Source: Bacteroidota bacterium
GTDB taxonomy: Bacteria; Bacteroidota; Bacteroidia; Chitinophagales; LD1
Length of the DNA: 39,206 bases
Assembly (NCBI GenBank): GCA_018267365.1
Contig: JAFDYQ010000042.1
Span: 1-39,206, forward strand
Direction of reading: 5' to 3'
The position numbers and the translations under genes were made by a program. The notes under the pieces were generated by a model, which was not told the DNA's origin, searched no databases, and saw nothing but the letters and a program-made list of their open reading frames with translations. Below, in pieces: positions 5,570-14,761 of this stretch (positions are counted from its first letter, which is position 1; each line of letters begins with the position of its first letter).

Positions 5570-8386
5570 ATGAAGAAAAAGGTACTCCTCCTGCTCGCAG
5601 GAGTCTGTATGATCCTCGCCCCGGCTATGGCATCTACAGTGTCTGTAGCCACGGCCCGTACTGTAGCGGCAAACTTCTACCAGGGCACCGTACCCTCTGC
5701 TGCCGGTGTGAACCCCACGCTGCTCTACACCCGCACCGAGGCGGATGGCACGGCAGATTTCTACGTGTTTGACATGGCCCCTCAGACGGGCTTTGTGATC
5801 GTCTCTGCAGATGATGTGGCCCACCCTGTGATCGGCTACTCTACCGAGTCCAATTTTGACATGCACTTTGACCGGACCGGCCTGAGCGACTGGATGAGCA
5901 ATACTGCCACCCATATGCGCGCAGCCGTGACGCAGCATATAGCAGCCAGTGTAGCCATCAGCCGGGAGTGGCAGGCCTGCCAGAGCGGCCCCTACCACGC
6001 CCCGAGCCGCGTAGCGGTAGTAGGCCCGCTGGTGCGCACCCGCTGGGACCAGAGCCCCTACTACAATGCCCTCTGCCCTATGAATACCACCGCCAATGAC
6101 CGCGCGGTCACAGGCTGCGTAGCCACTACCATGGCCCAGATCATGAAGTACTGGAACTACCCTGCTCAGGGCACCGGCTCCTATACCTACACGCCGCCCG
6201 CATCGGGCAATGGATTTGTCTACCCGCAGCTGTCTGCCTCCTTTAACCATGCCTACAACTGGGCCAGCATGCCCAACCTAGTCAATAGTACCAACTATAC
6301 AGATGTGGCCCAGCTGATGTATGACTGCGGCGTGAGCGTGGCTATGGGCTACGATATAGGCTCTCAGGGCGGCAGCGGTGCCTACGTACAGCAGTCTGAG
6401 GTCTGGGGCAACTGGCCCTGCGCAGAGTCTTCGTACAAGAACCATTTTTACTACGATCCCTCTACACTGCGTGGGGTCAACTTTAATACCTATACGCCCG
6501 ACCAGTGGTTTCAGCTGCTGAAGGCTGAGATACAGGCCGGACGCCCGGTGCAATATGAGGGCGCTGACCCTACACAGGGCGGCCACACCTGGGTCATGGA
6601 CGGCTATGATGCCAATAACCTGATGCATATGAACTGGGGCTGGGGCGGTAGCTATGACGGCTACTTTGCCACTACCAACCTGACCGCCGGCGGGGCCACC
6701 TTTACCACCCGCGAGGGTGCACTCATAGGCATACAGCCGCTCTATCCATACCGCCTCACGGCACAGGCAGGCACAGCACATGTATGCCTGGGCACCTCTA
6801 CACAGCTCACGGCTACCGGCCCTGCAGGGGCTACCTACAGCTGGTACCCTACCACAGGCGTAGCCTGCCCTACCTGCGCTACTACTACGCTCACACCTAC
6901 TACCAGCACGGTCTATATCCTCAATGCTGACAGTGCGGGCGTACATGCGCAAAAGAGCGTCTATGTAGAGGTAGTGCCTGCTGTCACGGCTTCTTTCTCC
7001 GTGCCGTCTACACAGGCCTGCTCCGAGCCTGCCACCTTCCAGTTTGCCAATAGGAGCGCCTACGGCTCTACCTATCACTGGGACTTTGGCGATGGTACTA
7101 CGTCCAATGACTCCGCCCCGGCGCACACCTATGCCAGCTATGGCGTCTATGATGTATCTCTGATCACCTCCGGCCAGTGCGGCTCAGATACCGCTGTACA
7201 GTCGCAGTATATAGCCCTGCTCAATACGGCACCCGTAGTGGCCGATCAGTCCATATGCAGCGGCAGCAGCGCCACCTTTGACGGTGTGGCATCGGGAGAT
7301 ATCAGCTGGTACAGCAGCCCTACAGGCGGCACACCGCTCGCTACAGGCACCGGCTATACCACACCCGCCATCAGTACCACTACCACCTACTACGCACAGG
7401 CCACCGTACTGGGCCCTATGATCTCTGCCGGTATGCTGAGCAATACGCTGGGCTCTGGCAGCTACTACAATAATGCACTGAGCTATGGTCTGACATTCAG
7501 CAATATCATACCGCAGCGGCTCACCTTTGTAGATATGTATGCTCAAAATGACGGCGCAGTGACCGTGACCCTGAGCAACTCCTCAGGCGGTCAGCTGGAC
7601 TCCCGCCAGGTGCAGCTCTCTGCCGGGCAAAACACGGTAGAGCTCGACATGGACCTGCCGGTAGCCAATGGCCTCATCCTCACCGCCGCAGGTACCAATA
7701 GTACGCCGCTCTACCGCACACGTACGGGCTTTACCTTCCCGTTCTTCTCGCAGGATAGTACGATACGCATCTCCAGCGGCAATGGAGGCTACTATAACTT
7801 TTTCTACAACTGGATACTGCAGTCTACGCAGTGTGTCAGCGCCCGCGTACCGGTCACAGCATTTGTGCTGGGCCAGGGGGCCAATTCATTCTCCTACTCC
7901 GCTGCAGCGGCCAATGTGGTAAACTTCACCGCAGGTGCTGCGGCCAATGGCCTGACCTATATGTGGAACTTTGGCGATGGCAGCACCTCTACCGACCAGA
8001 ACCCCGTACACACCTACAGCACTACAGGCAACTATGTGGTGACGCTCGACGTGTCTAACGGAGTCTGCTCTGACCAGGTGTCCGGCACTATCAGCTCCGT
8101 ACAGGGCTCTACAGGCATACAGGAGATAGCTGTGGTGGAGAGCATGACCGCACAGCCCAATCCTGTACGCGACCAGCTGCAGCTGAAAGTGACCGCCGCT
8201 CAGGCAGCAGACATGCAGCTGACAGTATACGATATGATAGGCAATGTAGTGGCAGAAACGCCCGTACGTGTCAATATCGGCGCCAATAGCTTCACACAGG
8301 AGGTAGCAGGCTATGCCGCAGGCGTCTATACTGTCGCTCTGCACAATGGCAGCAGCCGGGCCACCAGCCGCTTTGTAAAGCAATAA
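5570..8386 (+). CDS. Secreted C10-family (streptopain-like) cysteine protease with PKD domains
   Basis: 938 residues in a clear order. A signal peptide (1-21) is followed by a Spi-like inhibitory propeptide (about 22-140). The peptidase C10 domain (about 150-390) has nucleophile C183 in VTGCVATTMAQIMKYW, catalytic H339 in GGHTWVMDGYD, and the MNWGWGG segment at 354-360. Then come an Ig-like domain (about 395-470), a PKD domain with WDFGDG (about 473-550), a second Ig-like domain (about 555-612), an unassigned beta region, a second PKD with WNFGDG (about 770-845), and a T9SS sorting domain (AQPNP at 861, end SRFVKQ). The family is known from streptopain and Bacteroidota homologs such as interpain. 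It is made as a zymogen and should act outside the cell. Confidence 0.93.
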   Translation: MKKKVLLLLAGVCMILAPAMASTVSVATARTVAANFYQGTVPSAAGVNPTLLYTRTEADGTADFYVFDMAPQTGFVIVSADDVAHPVIGYSTESNFDMHFDRTGLSDWMSNTATHMRAAVTQHIAASVAISREWQACQSGPYHAPSRVAVVGPLVRTRWDQSPYYNALCPMNTTANDRAVTGCVATTMAQIMKYWNYPAQGTGSYTYTPPASGNGFVYPQLSASFNHAYNWASMPNLVNSTNYTDVAQLMYDCGVSVAMGYDIGSQGGSGAYVQQSEVWGNWPCAESSYKNHFYYDPSTLRGVNFNTYTPDQWFQLLKAEIQAGRPVQYEGADPTQGGHTWVMDGYDANNLMHMNWGWGGSYDGYFATTNLTAGGATFTTREGALIGIQPLYPYRLTAQAGTAHVCLGTSTQLTATGPAGATYSWYPTTGVACPTCATTTLTPTTSTVYILNADSAGVHAQKSVYVEVVPAVTASFSVPSTQACSEPATFQFANRSAYGSTYHWDFGDGTTSNDSAPAHTYASYGVYDVSLITSGQCGSDTAVQSQYIALLNTAPVVADQSICSGSSATFDGVASGDISWYSSPTGGTPLATGTGYTTPAISTTTTYYAQATVLGPMISAGMLSNTLGSGSYYNNALSYGLTFSNIIPQRLTFVDMYAQNDGAVTVTLSNSSGGQLDSRQVQLSAGQNTVELDMDLPVANGLILTAAGTNSTPLYRTRTGFTFPFFSQDSTIRISSGNGGYYNFFYNWILQSTQCVSARVPVTAFVLGQGANSFSYSAAAANVVNFTAGAAANGLTYMWNFGDGSTSTDQNPVHTYSTTGNYVVTLDVSNGVCSDQVSGTISSVQGSTGIQEIAVVESMTAQPNPVRDQLQLKVTAAQAADMQLTVYDMIGNVVAETPVRVNIGANSFTQEVAGYAAGVYTVALHNGSSRATSRFVKQ

Positions 8387-8411
8387 ACACGGCACGAAAA
8401 ATGATATACCA

Positions 8412-8440
8412 GGGCTGTCCACACGGGCGGCCCTTTTTTT
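8412..8440 (+). terminator. Intrinsic terminator after the C10 protease gene
   Basis: Nine-pair stem (8412-8420 with 8425-8433, two G-U pairs), ACAC loop, then seven T (8434-8440). A strong terminator by sequence. Confidence 0.85.
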
Positions 8441-8458
8441 CATCCTAAACCAGACACC

Positions 8459-8992
8459 ATGAGGCTACTCACCATCATCACCCTGATCATAGCGCTGGCA
8501 GCAGCAGGCTGCAAGGCAAAGCAACACACTACCACCACCGCCACCGCTGATACACATACGGCCCCCGTACCGCCCCGGCCCGCTACCTACCGCCCTACGG
8601 CACACGCCATAGTCTACAAGACCAAAGGCGACTACACGCAGTACGTACCCGTGACACTCACAGACGATGGCACCTCCATAGCCTCCTACCCGGATCCGTC
8701 TGATGTCTACTACCAGGGCAAAATAGCTACGCCTACACTCCTGGCAGACGGCTACCTGCTGGACAATAGGGGACTGACACCGCATAGCGCCTTTATCAGG
8801 ATCACGTATGAGGACTATGCAAAGCTGAAGGAGGTACCCAGCGTCAAGGAACTCAATAAGCTGGTGATAGACCGTGCGCCCTTCACAGAGATGTATGACC
8901 TGGGCGAGCGCAATCAGTACCCCGACCTGACCGGCGGCCTCAATACGATCATCAAAGGCGGCAGGCTGACAGAATACAGGAAGCTGCTATAG
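8459..8992 (+). CDS. Hypothetical lipoprotein
   Basis: 177 residues. A lipoprotein signal ends in the lipobox AAAGC (cysteine at residue 18), then a Thr/Pro-rich linker leads to a compact domain from about residue 50. I do not recognise the family. It lies 72 bp after the C10 protease with a strong terminator between, so co-transcription would need read-through. Some C10 proteases have an inhibitor gene as neighbour, but this protein shows no visible similarity to the protease propeptide, so that role is only a thought. Confidence 0.8.
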   Translation: MRLLTIITLIIALAAAGCKAKQHTTTTATADTHTAPVPPRPATYRPTAHAIVYKTKGDYTQYVPVTLTDDGTSIASYPDPSDVYYQGKIATPTLLADGYLLDNRGLTPHSAFIRITYEDYAKLKEVPSVKELNKLVIDRAPFTEMYDLGERNQYPDLTGGLNTIIKGGRLTEYRKLL

Positions 8993-9058
8993 AAAAGGCT
9001 CCGTCACTGAAAGGGGATCGCCCCATTCATTTCCTCCATATCTCATTGCATTTCCACG

Positions 9059-9066
9059 TAGCTTTG
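9059..9066 (+). promoter_or_regulatory. -7 promoter box for the LysR gene
   Basis: TAGCTTTG is an exact TAnnTTTG match, 17 bases before the ATG at 9084. No TTTG stands at the -33 distance. Confidence 0.5.
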
Positions 9067-9083
9067 CGGGATAATAATATATC

Positions 9084-9980
9084 ATGTCCGACTTCCGGTT
9101 AAAGGTCTTCTACACCGTAGCGCAGCGGCTTAGTTTCACCAAGGCTGCACAGGAACTATACCTCTCCCAGCCCGCCGTGACCAAGCATATCCGCGAACTG
9201 GAGCAGCAGTACCAGGCTACGCTCATAGACCGCAGCGGCAGCCGCGTGAGCCTCACGCCTGCCGGGCGCTCACTGCTGGTATATGCCACACGCATCATAG
9301 AGCTGTATAGCGAGGCCGCCATTGAGGTCAGTGCCTTGCAGCATCAGACCTCAGGCACACTGACCATCGGTGCTAGCACTACCTTCGCGCAGTATATACT
9401 GCCACAGATGCTGGCGCGGTTTCATAGCCGCTATCCAGATGTAAAGGTGAACGTCTATGCCGAAAACACCGAGCGCATAGAGCAGGCGCTGCAGGACCGC
9501 AAGATAGGCATAGGCATCATAGAGGGCAAGACGAAGAACAAGGCCCTACGCTATACACCGCTGATACGGGATGAGATAGTACTGGTAGCCGCTACGCGGA
9601 ATAAGCAGGCCAGGAAAGGTAGCCTCCGCCTCACAGAGTTGCCTGCCGTGCCTCTCGTACTGCGCGAGCCCGGCTCCGGCAGCCTGGAGGTCATAGCCCA
9701 CGCCCTCCGCAAAGCGGGCCTGCGCCTCTCACAGCTACAGGCACCCGTGCGCATGAATAGCTCTGAGGCTATCAAGTCTTATCTCCTTCAGTCTGATGCT
9801 ATGGCCTTCCTCTCTATACACACGGTACTGCGCGAGCTGGAGCGCGATGAGCTGAGCGTGGTAGATGTGAAAGGCCTCTCTATCGAGCGCCAGTTTCACC
9901 TCATACACCCGCATGGAGAGCCGGAGCGGCTGGCAGGCACCTTCCAGCAGTTTGCACTCAGCTATAACCATATGTTATAG
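9084..9980 (+). CDS. LysR-family transcriptional regulator
   Basis: 298 residues. The N-terminal winged HTH (1-65) has the family pattern SFTKAAQELYLSQPAVTKHIRELE. The periplasmic-binding-like effector domain (about 90-295) carries TLTIGASTTFAQYILPQML. It is co-directional with, and 68 bp from, a YeiH-type transporter, the usual arrangement for a LysR regulator and its target. By analogy with YeiE-YeiH and CbbR/CysB-like relatives, the effector may be a sulfur or other small anion compound; this is inference. Confidence 0.93.
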   Translation: MSDFRLKVFYTVAQRLSFTKAAQELYLSQPAVTKHIRELEQQYQATLIDRSGSRVSLTPAGRSLLVYATRIIELYSEAAIEVSALQHQTSGTLTIGASTTFAQYILPQMLARFHSRYPDVKVNVYAENTERIEQALQDRKIGIGIIEGKTKNKALRYTPLIRDEIVLVAATRNKQARKGSLRLTELPAVPLVLREPGSGSLEVIAHALRKAGLRLSQLQAPVRMNSSEAIKSYLLQSDAMAFLSIHTVLRELERDELSVVDVKGLSIERQFHLIHPHGEPERLAGTFQQFALSYNHML

Positions 9981-10021
9981 CTTATATGTATTTGTGATTG
10001 GTTTGGTAATAGTCGTTGATG

Positions 10022-10029
10022 CAGCTTTG
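10022..10029 (+). promoter_or_regulatory. Weak -7-like box before the YeiH-type gene
   Basis: CAGCTTTG differs from TAnnTTTG only at its first base. It sits in an AGCTTTGCGG context, the same ten bases that hold the box before the LysR gene. A TTG stands 21 bases upstream. The box lies inside the longer possible reading frame and favours the ATG at 10049. Confidence 0.35.
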
Positions 10030-10048
10030 CGGTAGCAAAACGCAGCAC

Positions 10049-11020
10049 ATGGACACACATCAACCACAAAACGAAACGCAACACACAGATGGTAAATTAT
10101 CTGTCACACAGCTGACAGGCAGGCAGGTAGGCTTCCTGATACTCGCGGCACTCTGCCTCACACCACTCATATCGCCACCATTGGCGCTGCTCATGGGCAT
10201 CATCGTAGCGCAGGTGCTGGGCCAGCCCTTCCGCCAGCTGCATAAAGTATCACAGACCCTGCTGAAAGTATCCGTGGTCGGCCTCGGCTTTGGCATCAAT
10301 ATCTATACGGCACTCGAGGCAGGCATGCGGGGTGTAGGCTATACGGTGGTCTCTATCTGCGGCACGCTGCTGCTGGGCTACCTGTTGGGCCGCTTGCTGC
10401 GCATAGACCGCCGCGCTGCCTGGCTCATCTCTGCCGGTACTGCCATCTGCGGTGGCAGCGCCATAGCTGCCGTGTCACCGGTGATAGGTGCAGATGAAGA
10501 TGAGACCGCGCTGAGCCTCGGCGTCATCTTTGTGCTGAATAGTCTGGCGCTGGTGCTCTTCCCGCTGATCGGGTACTATCTGGGTATGTCACAGGAACAC
10601 TTTGGCCTGTGGGCGGCCATCGCTATACACGATACCAGCTCTGTGGTAGGGGCAGCAGCACGCTACGGCGATACCGCCCTCCAGATAGCCACTACGGTCA
10701 AGCTGGCCCGCGCTCTCTGGATCATCCCCGTGGCCTTTGGCAGTGCTTATCTCTTTCGCCGGCCAGGCGCGAAGGTATCGAAGCCCTGGTTTATATTGCT
10801 CTTTTGCTTCGCCATGCTGCTGAATACTTTTGTGCCCGCCGTGCGTATAGCTGCACCCTGGCTCACGCTGGCTGCGCGTGCAGGGCTGACGCTCACGCTC
10901 TACCTGATAGGCTGTGGCCTGCCGCTACAGGTACTGCGCCGCATAGGAGTGCGGCCGCTGCTACAGGGTGTGATCCTCTGGGTAGTGATCTCTGTAGCTA
11001 CGCTGCTGATGGTGCGGTAA
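10049..11020 (+). CDS. YeiH-family putative anion (sulfate/sulfite) exporter
   Basis: Polytopic inner-membrane protein of the UPF0324/YeiH family, 323 residues from this ATG. An in-frame ATG at 10019 gives ten more residues. Family signatures are SAGTAICGGSAIAA in the middle and AIHDTSSVVGAAARYGD further on, separated by hydrophobic helices; about nine or ten helices are expected. The family is annotated as sulfate exporter largely by association. It follows the LysR gene and ends 12 bp from the convergent thioredoxin-like gene. The near-identical leader boxes of the two genes hint at shared control. Confidence 0.88.
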   Translation: MDTHQPQNETQHTDGKLSVTQLTGRQVGFLILAALCLTPLISPPLALLMGIIVAQVLGQPFRQLHKVSQTLLKVSVVGLGFGINIYTALEAGMRGVGYTVVSICGTLLLGYLLGRLLRIDRRAAWLISAGTAICGGSAIAAVSPVIGADEDETALSLGVIFVLNSLALVLFPLIGYYLGMSQEHFGLWAAIAIHDTSSVVGAAARYGDTALQIATTVKLARALWIIPVAFGSAYLFRRPGAKVSKPWFILLFCFAMLLNTFVPAVRIAAPWLTLAARAGLTLTLYLIGCGLPLQVLRRIGVRPLLQGVILWVVISVATLLMVR

Positions 11021-11032
11021 GATCGTATAGCC

Positions 11033-12136
11033 TCACTTCAGCAGGGCAGCCAGCCGCTTCTTCAGCTCCTCGCCGCGTAGCTCGCGCGCCACGATCACGC
11101 CGTCGTATATCAGGTAGCTCGTGGGTATGGATTGCACACCGTATTTGACAGCACCCGCATCTTTCCAGCCTTTGAGCTGAGAGACATGATTGGTCCAGGT
11201 TAGGCTGTCTTTGGCTATAGCAGCCTGCCAGCTCTTTTTATCATCGTCCAGAGAGACGGAGTAGATCTCAAAGCCTTTGTCCTTATACTCCCTGTACGCC
11301 TTTACTACATTAGGATTCTCATGGCGGCAGGGGCCGCACCACGAGGCCCAGAAGTCCAGCAGGACCACCTTGTGCGCTTTGCACACTGCCGACAGGGCGA
11401 TCTTGTGTCCATGCACATCCGGCAGCACGATATCCGTGACCGCATGCCCACTGTCATACTGCATGGCAAAGTTGATCTTCTTGAGCAGCAGTCGGGCGGG
11501 CAGGGTGCTTTTGCCAGCAGGGTCGAGCATGTCATACATGGGCTGTGCCTTTTGTGGGTCGGTGCCGTAGTGGTGCGGATCCAGCACGAGCTCCGCACTG
11601 ATGATACTGCCGGGATGCGCCTTGATGTATCCGTCGCGATAGGCATTTTGCGCCTTCCACACCGTGTCGTTGTGGGCTTTCATACGGGCCTGCCTGGCAG
11701 AGTCGCCCTTGCCCCACTGGTAGGATTTATTCCAGGCCTGTATCTTGCCGTCTACTACGCGCCATTCGTTTTGCAGCGCAGAGCCACTCACCGTGGCGTA
11801 CTCCAGAGAGTCTGCCCTGCCGGTGATGGTCACAGTGCCGCTATCCAGCCAGATGCGCGTAGAGGACCATACATATTTCTGTGTGGTGTCTTTAGGTTCG
11901 CGGCTGTAGCTGAGGCTGTATAGGCGTGGCCCATTCTCACGCGTCGTGATGCTGATTTGGCCGTCCTTTACCTTTAGCTTGTAGTGGTGCGGTTCCTTGC
12001 CGGTGGTATCATAGGCATGGTACAGTTTGAGCGTTCCCGTGCCTATGCCCTCCAGATGGCCGGTGAGCGTACAGGTGTGCTTCTGAGCAGAGAGCCATAG
12101 CGGCAGGCAGGCGAGCAGGAGCAGGGCGTGTTTCAT
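11033..12136 (-). CDS. TlpA-like thioredoxin with N-terminal DUF4369-type domain
   Basis: Exported disulfide oxidoreductase. The 367 residues comprise a signal peptide (about 1-17, ending LSA), a beta-rich DUF4369-like domain (about 20-115), a helical linker and a redoxin domain (about 230-367). The redox motif is WASWCGPC (C267, C270), with the cis-proline loop QSIPTSYLI. This architecture is typical of Bacteroidota TlpA/ResA-like proteins that reduce or isomerise disulfides in the cell envelope; the natural substrate is unknown. A 5-of-6 -7-like box (TATCTTAG, minus strand, 12154-12161) is 17 bases before the ATG. Confidence 0.9.
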   Translation of the reverse strand: MKHALLLLACLPLWLSAQKHTCTLTGHLEGIGTGTLKLYHAYDTTGKEPHHYKLKVKDGQISITTRENGPRLYSLSYSREPKDTTQKYVWSSTRIWLDSGTVTITGRADSLEYATVSGSALQNEWRVVDGKIQAWNKSYQWGKGDSARQARMKAHNDTVWKAQNAYRDGYIKAHPGSIISAELVLDPHHYGTDPQKAQPMYDMLDPAGKSTLPARLLLKKINFAMQYDSGHAVTDIVLPDVHGHKIALSAVCKAHKVVLLDFWASWCGPCRHENPNVVKAYREYKDKGFEIYSVSLDDDKKSWQAAIAKDSLTWTNHVSQLKGWKDAGAVKYGVQSIPTSYLIYDGVIVARELRGEELKKRLAALLK

Positions 12137-12268
12137 AGTGTATATGTTTCGTGCTAAGATAAAGGATATGGAGCAGTGAAACGCCCAAAAAACTTAGCTG
12201 CCGCCTCCGGCACCCCTCAAATAGAAAAATTTCCTCAGAGGCATATCTGACGTATCTTACAGCCTTGT

Positions 12269-12589
12269 ATGGATGCTGCACGCAGGTTAGACTTTCGCAT
12301 GGAGTGGCTGCTGACGCTGGTCTGCGTGGTGCTGCTGGGTTATGCGCTTCTGACTGGCTATCTGGAGCGCCGCCGTATGGTGCAGGAGGGTATCATGGTG
12401 CGCGGCATAGTGACCGACTATGACGATGGGCAGCAGCTCTACCACATAGACTATACTTTTAGGGCAGGAGGGCATAGGGTGCACGGCGCTGCGGCCATCC
12501 ACCGGCCACTACAGACCGGAGACTCCGTATGGGTGCGCTACCTACCCTCTGATCCTTCGGTCAATGAGCCTTTGGGTGCGGTACAGTAG
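12269..12589 (+). CDS. Small membrane protein, DUF3592-like
   Basis: 106 residues. One hydrophobic helix (about 12-30) is followed by a small beta domain (GIVTDYDDGQQLYHIDYTF and GDSVWVRYLPSDPSVN), the pattern of DUF3592-type proteins. ATG at 12299 is an alternative start. It is divergent from the thioredoxin-like gene. The function of the family is unknown. Confidence 0.65.
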   Translation: MDAARRLDFRMEWLLTLVCVVLLGYALLTGYLERRRMVQEGIMVRGIVTDYDDGQQLYHIDYTFRAGGHRVHGAAAIHRPLQTGDSVWVRYLPSDPSVNEPLGAVQ

Positions 12590-12690
12590 TTATTTTCATC
12601 GGAAACAAGTTGTTTTTTGTATAATGTTCATGCCTGAGTGAATCTTAATACTATTTTTATCAGTATAACAGCTTAACCCTGAGCTGAATC

Positions 12691-13800
12691 ATGCAGATAA
12701 AACAATACCGATCTACAGACGCTATCAGAGCGCCTTTCCCTGAGGCAGACCTGGTACTCGTATTTGCCGGGCGCGAGGCGCTGGCAGCTATGGACTACAC
12801 AGCTTTGTCGGGTGCATTCCCGCAGGGCATCATAGTCAGTGTGTCTACGGCAGGGGAGATACTGCAGGATAGTGTCTATGACGCCGGCCTGGCCATCACC
12901 GCCATAGACTTTCACAAAACAACCCTGCAGACAGCGCAGGTAGCTATCACAGACTACCCCGACAGCATCACCGCCGGTCGTGTACTGATAGGCCAGCTGC
13001 CGCCCGCAGGGCTGCGCCATGTGCTGGTCTTTGCCGATGGCTCTCTGGTCAATGGCAGCGACCTGACCAAGGGTATGAACCTGGCCCTGCCGGCGGGCGT
13101 GACCCTGAGCGGCGGCCTGGCAGGAGATGGGGCGCGCTTTGAGCAGACACTGGTGGGCCTGAATGGTCCCGCTCAGCACGGACAGATAGTAGCCGTAGGC
13201 CTCTATGGCGATAGTCTCTCTATAGGCTATGGCAGTGTGGGCGGCTGGAGCAGCTTTGGCCCGGAGCGCAGGGTGACCCGCTCTCAGGCCAATGTGCTCT
13301 ACGAGCTCGACGGCAAGTCTGCCCTCGGCCTCTACAAGCAGTACCTCGGAGACCTGGCTGACCAGCTGCCGGGATCGGCGCTTTTATTCCCACTTTCTAT
13401 CACCGTAGAGGAACACGGGCAACCACTGGTACGTACTATACTGTCTATAGACGAGGGTAAGCAGAGCATGACCTTTGCCGGCAATATACCGGAGGGCTCC
13501 TATGCACGCCTGATGCGGGGCAACTTTGACAGCCTGATAGAGGCTGCCGGAGAGGCTGCGGGGTCGAGCCTGCCGGGTGTGCCACAGCCGGAGCTGGCGC
13601 TGCTGGTGAGCTGCGTGGGCCGCAAAATAGTGCTGGACCAGCGCATAGACGAGGAGATAGAGCGCGTGCGCGAGGTGCTGGGGCCGGAGGCCGTGCTGAC
13701 GGGATTCTACTCCTACGGAGAAATATCTCCGCTGAGCATGACTCCGGGCTGTGACCTGCACAATCAAACCATGACTATCACTACGATGAGAGAAATATGA
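12691..13800 (+). CDS. FIST-domain sensory protein
   Basis: 369 residues covering FIST_N (about 20-215, with VLVFADGSLVNGSDL and SGGLAGDG) and FIST_C (about 216-355, ending in GFYSYGEISPL and HNQTMTI), the hallmark end of the family. FIST domains are proposed small-ligand sensors, possibly for amino acids, that feed into kinases or cyclases. The stop overlaps the start of the histidine kinase gene by 4 bp (ATGA), so the two are almost certainly partners. There are no membrane segments; it is cytoplasmic. Confidence 0.92.
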   Translation: MQIKQYRSTDAIRAPFPEADLVLVFAGREALAAMDYTALSGAFPQGIIVSVSTAGEILQDSVYDAGLAITAIDFHKTTLQTAQVAITDYPDSITAGRVLIGQLPPAGLRHVLVFADGSLVNGSDLTKGMNLALPAGVTLSGGLAGDGARFEQTLVGLNGPAQHGQIVAVGLYGDSLSIGYGSVGGWSSFGPERRVTRSQANVLYELDGKSALGLYKQYLGDLADQLPGSALLFPLSITVEEHGQPLVRTILSIDEGKQSMTFAGNIPEGSYARLMRGNFDSLIEAAGEAAGSSLPGVPQPELALLVSCVGRKIVLDQRIDEEIERVREVLGPEAVLTGFYSYGEISPLSMTPGCDLHNQTMTITTMREI

Positions 13801-14699
13801 AAACGGAACAGGAATACCACAAACTGCTGCAAAAGCAGATAGCCAAAAAGTATGGCGATATAAACTCCCTGCCGCCGGAGATGCGCGAGCTGCTGGACAC
13901 CGTGAGCCGCACCTATGAGCAGTATGACCGCGATATCAAGATGGTAGAGCGATCACTGGACCTGAGCAGCGAGGAGATGAAGGATACCTACCTGCGCCTG
14001 GAGCAAAAGAAACAAGAGATACAGACCTCCAATGATGCCCTGCGCCGCTATGCCTATATCGTATCGCATGATCTGAAGGAGCCGCTGCGTACCATATCGA
14101 GCTATCTGCAGCTCATAGAGCTGCGCATGGGCGACCGTATGGACGGCGAGGCCCGCGAGTTTATCAACTACTCTGTGAGTGGGGTGAAGCGTATGAAGGG
14201 TATGCTGGAGGCCGTGCTCAACTACTCTCAGCTGGAAAACCGCAAAGCATTTATGTCAGTAGATCTGAATACTATCTTTGACAGTAGCTGTGAGAATCTG
14301 AACGAGGCCATACACGAGACGCACGCTATCATCCAGCGTACGGCACTACCGCGCATAAAGGGTGATAAATACCAGCTCATACAGCTCTTCCAGAACCTGA
14401 TGCAGAACTCTATCAAGTTTCGCAGTGGTGAGTCGCCGCGGATCGAGATAGAGTACCAGCCGGCACATGGCGGCCACCTGATCTCTATACGGGATAACGG
14501 AATAGGAGTGGAGGACCACCACAGGTCGCAGCTCTTCCAGATGTTCAAAAGGCTGAACGCCTCGGGCGACTATGACGGGCTGGGCATGGGCCTGGCAGTC
14601 TGCCGCAAGATTATGGAGAACCACGAGGGCGAGATCTCTCTTGACCCCGGTTTTCACGACGGGCTGAAGGTAGACCTGCGCTTCCCCATGGTGGCGTAG
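13797..14699 (+). CDS. Cytoplasmic histidine kinase coupled to the FIST sensor
   Basis: 300 residues. An N-terminal helical coiled coil (about 35-85) is followed by HisKA with H91 in YIVSHDLKEPLRTISSY. The HATPase domain has the N-box LFQNLMQNSIKF (N204), the G1 box DNGIG (233-237), the F-box LFQMFKRL and the G2 box DGLGMGLAVCRKIM. It has no transmembrane or PAS domain, so its input should come from the co-translated FIST protein. No response regulator gene is adjacent; the phosphoryl acceptor must be encoded elsewhere. Confidence 0.93.
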   Translation: MKTEQEYHKLLQKQIAKKYGDINSLPPEMRELLDTVSRTYEQYDRDIKMVERSLDLSSEEMKDTYLRLEQKKQEIQTSNDALRRYAYIVSHDLKEPLRTISSYLQLIELRMGDRMDGEAREFINYSVSGVKRMKGMLEAVLNYSQLENRKAFMSVDLNTIFDSSCENLNEAIHETHAIIQRTALPRIKGDKYQLIQLFQNLMQNSIKFRSGESPRIEIEYQPAHGGHLISIRDNGIGVEDHHRSQLFQMFKRLNASGDYDGLGMGLAVCRKIMENHEGEISLDPGFHDGLKVDLRFPMVA

Positions 14700-14719
14700 C
14701 AGCCGCCTCATGGTTTTCT

Positions 14720-14736
14720 CGCTGACGGTCTCAGCG
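14720..14736. terminator. Small hairpin between convergent genes
   Basis: CGCTGA/TCAGCG arms with a 5-base loop, in the 62-bp gap between the kinase and the AlkB-like gene. T-rich sequence after it is weak, so termination is tentative. Confidence 0.35.
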
Positions 14737-14761
14737 CTTTCCTGTATCTGACACTATCCTG

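Noticed and set aside
5510..6250. Long minus-strand frames opposite the C10 protease, the adhesin (24425-25132) and the ligase (33733-34401)
   Set aside because: They lie opposite strongly supported genes, have low-complexity Cys/Arg/Gly/Ala-rich translations and show no domain. They arise from the codon bias of the sense gene.
12269..12589. Signal-peptide reading of the DUF3592-like protein
   Set aside because: The hydrophobic helix is long, without a cleavage motif, and is followed by basic residues, which fits a membrane anchor better.
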